Shown piece by piece: positions 40,320 through 43,942 of a DNA stretch of 43,942 nt (its first letter is position 1; the number at the start of each line of letters is the position of its first letter). Under the pieces are notes generated by a model that was not told the DNA's origin, did no database searches, and saw nothing but the letters and a program-made list of their open reading frames with translations. Made by a program: the position numbers and the translations under genes. The stretch lies in the IMG/VR virus record IMGVR_UViG_3300015245_000017, positions 1 through 43,942 of that record. The stretch is one strand, 5' to 3'. This DNA comes from a virus.

Positions 40320-40826
40320 ATGTGCTTGCCAGATTTTATAGAATTCAAACAGATAGATGAATCAGAGGCGGTTACCGGATATAGAAATTGGAGAAATAGT
40401 ATTAGAAATGATGAAACTTTATTTTCAGAAAATCAAGATTATAAATGGTCTAAATTTGAAGGGCCACACCTAGTTAAATCAGAAGATTCTGGCATATATT
40501 CTTATAACTACTACAGCTACAACAACAATTACAGCTACAATTACAGCTACAAATACAGCAACTACTACTACAACAACAACTACAGCAACTACTACAACAT
40601 GCCTGGAATTATTAAACAGTGGGGTAAAGTAGCCATTCATATAGCAGGATATAGGTCTGAGTATGCAAAAATAGAAACATTATTTAATATAAAAGAGATT
40701 AGTGTGGTTGGTTCAAATGAATTTCTGGAATGGGTAGGTAAATTTAATATTAAAATCAGCAAACTTGCAGAAATTTATGAATGCAATGTAATTAGTTGGC
40801 AAGATTTCATAGATGTGAAGAGATAA
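40320..40826 (+). CDS. Protein with Tyr/Asn/Ser low-complexity insert
   Basis: A 168-residue protein. Residues 1-58 and 94-168 look like a folded domain; the end (GIIKQWGKVAIHIAGYRSEYAKIETLF) recalls an uncharacterised family in actinobacterial and phage genomes with WG.V..H..GYRAEYA. Residues 60-93 contain only Tyr, Ser, Asn and Lys, written with repeated TAC/AAC/AGC codons. Flanks use AT-rich codons. The insert looks like a recent trinucleotide/12-mer expansion. Function unknown. Confidence 0.6.
   Translation: MCLPDFIEFKQIDESEAVTGYRNWRNSIRNDETLFSENQDYKWSKFEGPHLVKSEDSGIYSYNYYSYNNNYSYNYSYKYSNYYYNNNYSNYYNMPGIIKQWGKVAIHIAGYRSEYAKIETLFNIKEISVVGSNEFLEWVGKFNIKISKLAEIYECNVISWQDFIDVKR
40497..40598 (+). 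repeat. Codon-level tandem repeat (TAC, AAC, AGC)
   Basis: About 100 bp of mixed TAC, AAC and AGC triplets with a 12-mer ATTACAGCTACA in tandem (near 40529-40552). The third position is mostly C, unlike the neighbouring coding region. The frame stays open, so length changes in steps of 3 would alter the protein without breaking it. Confidence 0.85.
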
Positions 40827-40829
40827 CAT

Positions 40830-41228
40830 ATGTGGAACATCAAGGTGCCGGTAACAAAGGAACACGTTGAGAACGCAACACGAAGAGATTCACATCACTG
40901 TATGATTGCAGATGCTGTACATGATAGACTAAAATGGGCAACGTACGTTCAAGCTGACACACAGTCTATCAGATTTAACAATAAAAAAGCTGGTAAGAGA
41001 TACATCTTTCTAACTCCACCAGAAGCACAAAAAGCAATTGTTATGTTTGACCAAGGTGTCAAGGTAAAGCCGTTCTCATTCACGCTTGCGGCTGGTTACA
41101 TGAGACAGAGAAAGATGCGAGCTTTAAGTAGTAAGAAAAAGGCTCATTTAAAGAGATACAATAAGAATCCACACAAACATACGCCTTCGCAGTTCAGAGA
41201 GTTTGGATTAAGGAGGATGGCTAGATAA
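40830..41228 (+). CDS. Conserved phage protein of unknown function (RDSHHCMIADA)
   Basis: A 132-residue basic protein: IKVPVTKEHVENATRRDSHHCMIADAV, SIRFNNKKAGKRYIFLTPPEAQ, FDQGVKVKPFSFTLAAG and a basic tail. I recall this order as a common but unnamed family of actinobacterial and metagenomic phages. The pattern has no enzyme motif I know. It starts 3 bp after the previous stop. Confidence 0.6.
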   Translation: MWNIKVPVTKEHVENATRRDSHHCMIADAVHDRLKWATYVQADTQSIRFNNKKAGKRYIFLTPPEAQKAIVMFDQGVKVKPFSFTLAAGYMRQRKMRALSSKKKAHLKRYNKNPHKHTPSQFREFGLRRMAR

Positions 41229-41425
41229 TGGATGCACAATTTATTCGTACGTTCGCTGACGACCTGGCAGAGTTGAGAAAGCAGTACCGTATTTATTCGA
41301 AAGCTGAAACTCTAATCAGTGATGTAGTCATTAGCTTACATCACATTGCAAGGATTGTGGAAAATGGAGAGGGCATCAGAGAGAGTATCAAAAATCCTCG
41401 AGTCAGAAACTTTCCGGGTGAGTGA
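41228..41425 (+). CDS. Small hypothetical protein
   Basis: A 65-residue helical protein (MDAQFIRTFADDLAELRKQYRIY to FPGE). Its start overlaps the upstream stop by one base. It overlaps the next gene by about 60 bp. No family recognised. Confidence 0.45.
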   Translation: MDAQFIRTFADDLAELRKQYRIYSKAETLISDVVISLHHIARIVENGEGIRESIKNPRVRNFPGE

Positions 41426-41558
41426 AGATGTAAGAAATGATTTAGGATATGGTACTCTTCCATCTATTTGTCCTAGCTGTAAAGCACCACTTGATTTTGG
41501 TAGGATTGGTCAGGATGAATTGATTTGTCGTAAGCAGTGTGGTTGGAGATTTGAATGA
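41364..41558 (+). CDS. Zinc-ribbon miniprotein
   Basis: A 64-residue protein from ATG 41364 (MERASERVSKILESE); a start at 41346 is also open. It ends CPSCKAPLDFGRIGQDELICRKQCGWRF, two Cys pairs of a ribbon. The ribbon is preceded by a short helix. Overlaps its neighbours on both sides. Likely DNA or protein binding; role unknown. Confidence 0.55.
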   Translation: MERASERVSKILESETFRVSEDVRNDLGYGTLPSICPSCKAPLDFGRIGQDELICRKQCGWRFE

Positions 41559-41749
41559 TAGGTAAAAAAGAAGAATTTGAGTTAGCTTGTAATGCGTTTC
41601 ATTTAATGACTGACGCTGAGAAAGGTATAGTCTTGACATTGTTCAAGCATTCTAAAGAGTCAACTATTGAAGCATGGATTCAATCAATTTACAAAGTAGT
41701 TAAGTCAGCACAAGTTGAACCTAGAACAGCCGCAGGAAGTTTAAATTAA
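41555..41749 (+). CDS. Small hypothetical helical protein
   Basis: A 64-residue, mostly helical protein (FELACNAFHLMTDAEKGIVL, IEAWIQSIYKVVKSA). Overlaps the upstream stop and the downstream start by ATGA/TAATG-like junctions. Not recognised. Confidence 0.5.
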   Translation: MIGKKEEFELACNAFHLMTDAEKGIVLTLFKHSKESTIEAWIQSIYKVVKSAQVEPRTAAGSLN

Positions 41750-41913
41750 TGGAAAATGAGTCAAAGATTTGTCAGTGGTGTAAGAATGAGATTAGGCCAT
41801 TAGATAATCATGTCTCCAATACAGATATAGAATCATCTGAAAACAAACATCTTATTAGAGTAACCTGTCAATTAACTAGATATTATAAAATTGTTAAGAT
41901 AGAGCTAACATGA
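41749..41913 (+). CDS. Small CxxC protein
   Basis: A 54-residue frame, MENESKICQWCKNEIRPLDN to KIELT. Only one clear pair (CQWC) plus a later Cys and His. It joins its neighbours by one- and four-base overlaps. Possibly a half-zinc or dimeric site. Confidence 0.5.
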   Translation: MENESKICQWCKNEIRPLDNHVSNTDIESSENKHLIRVTCQLTRYYKIVKIELT

Positions 41914-42080
41914 ACAATCAAATAATGGGAATTGTATTTCAGCATTGGCAAGCTAACACAATAGTAAATACTATTCAGTCTGTATACACTGGTGCTCACA
42001 AGTGGAAGCCAGAATATGGTATAAAATGGAATGGCAAGATTAACGAATCTAAAAAGGAAAGTATAAATGTCAAAAGTTAA
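41910..42080 (+). CDS. Very small hypothetical protein
   Basis: A 56-residue frame, MNNQIMGIVFQHWQANTIV to NVKS. It overlaps the nuclease start by 14 bp. It is aromatic and Lys-rich. No family recognised. Confidence 0.45.
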   Translation: MNNQIMGIVFQHWQANTIVNTIQSVYTGAHKWKPEYGIKWNGKINESKKESINVKS

Positions 42081-42972
42081 CATTGTAATGGACGCAAGTC
42101 AGTATGATTTATTCTTATTGTGCGCACAACGCTTCCACAATAGATATAATTTGAATCTATCGAAGCCAGCTAAAGCTAAGCAGTTGGATAGGGGAACAGT
42201 TGTTCACGTCGGATGTGAAGTGTACTATCAAGCTCTAAAAGATGGAATTCATTACAACGATGCAGTTCCAATGGCATTGTCAAAAATTCGAGAAGCTGGT
42301 GTCACTACATCTGAATTAGAGCCGGAAGAGATTGAAAGAATCCTTGATGTAATGGAAGAGAACTTTGATTACTGGAGAGTGGCTGACCAGAATTTTCATA
42401 TCGTTGACGTAGAACAGCCGTTCATTTATCTTCTACACGAAGATGATGAAGTACGTATTCATATGGCTGGTAAGATTGACTTGATTGTCAGCGACAACAA
42501 GTACACCAATCTACCATATGACCACAAGTCATTTGATAGAAGTTTTGAAGTTCATAGGATGAGTAATCAGTTTAAGAATTATGCCAATGCGTTGAAAAGC
42601 GATTATTTGGTAGTTAATCGCATTGGCTTTCAGAAGACGCTCAAACCGCACGAGAAGTATCTAAGACCAATGCTTAGCTACGACAAAGCTGTTATTGATT
42701 TGTGGAAAGATAATGTAGTTAGAAATATTATGCATTATTTACAATGTATTGCTGAAGGTGCATGGCCGATGAATGAAACGTCATGTGATAAGTATAACAG
42801 ACGTTGTGAATATTTTGATATTTGTGATTCTTCTGGTAAAGAAGCTAAACTTTATAAGATGAGCAGAGACTTTGTCGTTACTGAACCTTGGGATGTTAGT
42901 AAAGTGTTGCGTAAGGCTTCAGAGATATTGACAGCAACGCAACACTCCACAACGCAACAGGGAGCAAAGTAA
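42067..42972 (+). CDS. Cas4/RecB-like PD-(D/E)XK nuclease with Fe-S cysteines
   Basis: A 301-residue nuclease. His in VVHVGCE, Asp in MAGKIDLIV, Asp-x-Lys in PYDHKS and Gln in NQFKNYANAL match the PD-(D/E)XK order. Four cysteines (19, 240, 247 and 253) fit the Cas4/AddB-type iron-sulphur clamp. AAAAAGGA lies before the ATG. It likely acts as an exonuclease in recombination with the Sak4-like and SSB-like pair. The C-terminal tail is extended by 15-bp duplications (see repeat). Confidence 0.75.
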   Translation: MSKVNIVMDASQYDLFLLCAQRFHNRYNLNLSKPAKAKQLDRGTVVHVGCEVYYQALKDGIHYNDAVPMALSKIREAGVTTSELEPEEIERILDVMEENFDYWRVADQNFHIVDVEQPFIYLLHEDDEVRIHMAGKIDLIVSDNKYTNLPYDHKSFDRSFEVHRMSNQFKNYANALKSDYLVVNRIGFQKTLKPHEKYLRPMLSYDKAVIDLWKDNVVRNIMHYLQCIAEGAWPMNETSCDKYNRRCEYFDICDSSGKEAKLYKMSRDFVVTEPWDVSKVLRKASEILTATQHSTTQQGAK

Positions 42973-42985
42973 TAGGGAGCAAAGT
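42935..42985 (+). repeat. Two consecutive 15-bp-period direct duplications
   Basis: CAACGCAACA repeats at 42935 and 42950, and AGGGAGCAAAGT repeats at 42959 and 42974. Both have a 15-bp period. The first lies in the nuclease tail (TQHSTTQ). The second covers the stop codon at 42970-42972. They suggest recent local duplication events. Confidence 0.8.
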
Positions 42986-43001
42986 GAGTTAAGTAAGATA
43001 A

Positions 43002-43268
43002 ATGATTAAATTATATAACTACACAGGAGTTGGTTATTGTAAACCTAATAATAAAGTATCATATAACGGAATAATGCAAAAGGTATTAGTGTATGATCAG
43101 AATGGCCAAGGTATCATTGGTACTGGATGGATAGTTCATCGAAATGATGGTAAAGTATTTCGGCCAACTTTATTTGATATTATGGGAGTTAAACTACCAG
43201 AAGGTTGGTATAACATAGTAACAACTAATGAGGCTAAACTTGTTGTTATTCCTCGTTCTATTCAGTGA
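43002..43268 (+). CDS. Hypothetical beta-rich protein
   Basis: An 88-residue protein: MIKLYNYTGVGYCKPNNKVSYN, KVLVYDQNGQGIIG, GWIVHRNDGKVFRP, GWYNIVTTNEAKLVVIP. All segments look like short strands, as in an SH3-like or OB-like barrel. No strong ribosome-binding site is seen; AAGTAAGAT lies near. Function unknown. Confidence 0.5.
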   Translation: MIKLYNYTGVGYCKPNNKVSYNGIMQKVLVYDQNGQGIIGTGWIVHRNDGKVFRPTLFDIMGVKLPEGWYNIVTTNEAKLVVIPRSIQ

Positions 43269-43277
43269 AAGTGAAAG

Positions 43278-43634
43278 ATGACAGCGAAACACACTCATAA
43301 ACTCAAAAGGCATAGATATTCTACAGGTAGCATGGTATATTTCTGCATACTACCTGACTGCCAATTTAAAATTGATTGTGCGCTAGCACTTGGCAAGAAA
43401 TCCATTTGCAATCTTTGTAATAGTGAATTTATTATGACAGAATATACTGTTAAGCTAGCTAAACCACATTGTGAGAAGTGCAGCAAGATTAAGGTGAATG
43501 GCTCAGATGGTAAAAAGAGATACATTCGTCGTGATAGTCTTCCTGTTATGGCTTCCCTTGCTAGCGAAAATACTAATGATTTGCGTTCACGTCTTGACAA
43601 CGCTATTACACCAGTTGCAGATGAAGATATTTAA
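43278..43634 (+). CDS. Zinc-finger protein
   Basis: A 118-residue protein with Cys at LPDC, CNLCNSEF and HCEKCSK, suggesting two zinc sites. The N-terminus is basic with many His (MTAKHTHKLKRHRY). A charged tail follows. It overlaps the next gene by 14 bp. Probably nucleic-acid binding. Confidence 0.55.
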   Translation: MTAKHTHKLKRHRYSTGSMVYFCILPDCQFKIDCALALGKKSICNLCNSEFIMTEYTVKLAKPHCEKCSKIKVNGSDGKKRYIRRDSLPVMASLASENTNDLRSRLDNAITPVADEDI

Positions 43635-43743
43635 GTGTAAGCATCATGAGACAATCAGGCATTGTCTTGATGGCAAAATATACTTAGAATGTTTAGATTG
43701 TGGTTGGAGAAGCGAAGGATGGCAAATCAATGACAAAGAGTGA
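43621..43743 (+). CDS. 40-aa zinc-ribbon miniprotein
   Basis: Starts at ATG 43621 (MKIFKCKHHETIRHC); the longer frame upstream is hydrophobic and is a shadow of the 43278 gene. It has CKHH, Cys and CLDCGW, a minimal ribbon. It overlaps the next gene by 14 bp. Confidence 0.5.
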   Translation: MKIFKCKHHETIRHCLDGKIYLECLDCGWRSEGWQINDKE

Positions 43744-43903
43744 ATTGATAGCAAAGATTCAAGAAGTATATGATGAGATAAGTGATATAACTGATACCAT
43801 TAATAATGCCCATAATCAATTAGAGAAGGCACACAGTCTTCTTGAAGAGATTCCAGATAATGTAGATAAAATTGAAAATGATGAGATAAAAAATGAAGGC
43901 TAG
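43730..43903 (+). CDS. Coiled-coil miniprotein that crosses the circle junction
   Basis: A 57-residue protein (MTKSELIAKIQEVYDEISDI to IKNEG), helical and acidic. It overlaps the upstream gene by 14 bp. Its end overlaps the ATG that corresponds to position 28 (43893), so on the circle it is directly coupled to the Sak4-like gene. This is strong support for circularity. Confidence 0.6.
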   Translation: MTKSELIAKIQEVYDEISDITDTINNAHNQLEKAHSLLEEIPDNVDKIENDEIKNEG

Positions 43904-43942
43904 TGGTATTAACATAGCTGGCCCAACTAGTTTCTTATTCAA
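43866..43942. repeat. Right copy of 77-bp terminal direct repeat (circle junction)
   Basis: Identical to 1-77. See the left copy. Confidence 0.95.

Noticed and set aside
1-43942. Temperate phage with integrase or repressor module
   Set aside because: No integrase, transposase, excisionase or CI-like gene is visible. The single HTH-like protein at 2401 is not enough.

Overview
The window is a complete, circularly closed genome of an uncultured tailed bacteriophage, most likely podovirus-like. Bases 1-77 are repeated exactly at 43866-43942, so the unique genome is 43,865 bp. It is AT-rich (about 40% G+C by eye) and uses the standard code. It is packed with small genes that overlap by ATGA or TAATG, and starts are often preceded by GGAG or AAGGA. 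I see no tRNA, no CRISPR, no integrase and no phage RNA polymerase. Consensus sigma70-type promoters suggest the host polymerase transcribes it. The host cannot be named from the sequence.

The genome has two arms. The rightward arm runs from 35.5 kb through the circle junction to 8171. It starts with a 177-aa unknown protein, then a candidate origin or control region with two inverted arrays of a CGACAC word around an AT-rich stretch and a promoter. Next come a SNF2-type helicase, a C39-like papain-fold protein, a protein with a 34-residue Tyr/Asn/Ser tract, a Cas4/RecB-like nuclease and many zinc-ribbon miniproteins. After the junction come a Sak4-like ATPase and its SSB-like partner, an Acb2-like anti-CBASS protein, a fused uracil-DNA-glycosylase/family A DNA polymerase, a miniprotein ending in the SSB tail DDDIPF, and a DUF3987-type helicase.

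The leftward arm runs from 34.3 kb down to 8161 and is the late operon. In transcription order it holds a possible small terminase, a zincin, a glycosyltransferase, exported or membrane proteins, the large terminase, the portal with an inserted zinc ribbon, the scaffold and the major capsid protein. It continues with a run of small beta-rich virion proteins, a glycosyltransferase-methyltransferase fusion, head-tail and tail-tube-like proteins, fibres (one collagen-like), a GNAT-like protein, three internal or ejection-type proteins including a 951-aa one, and finally a glycosidase-like TIM-barrel protein. The arms converge at 8161-8171 with an 11-bp overlap of coding ends and no visible terminator.

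The arms diverge from a gene-free region at 34.3-35.5 kb. It holds a leftward promoter, a repeat-rich stretch, several hairpins and a perfect rightward promoter (TTGACA, 17 bp, TATAAT). The most unusual items are the inverted CGACAC arrays, the Acb2-like gene lying between two leaders with the same hairpin/GGAG layout, the SSB-tail miniprotein, the UDG-polymerase fusion, the codon-level YN repeat, and a 16-nt leader element shared by the terminase gene and an early gene on the opposite strand. No function was tested by search; assignments rest on motifs and recall of families.
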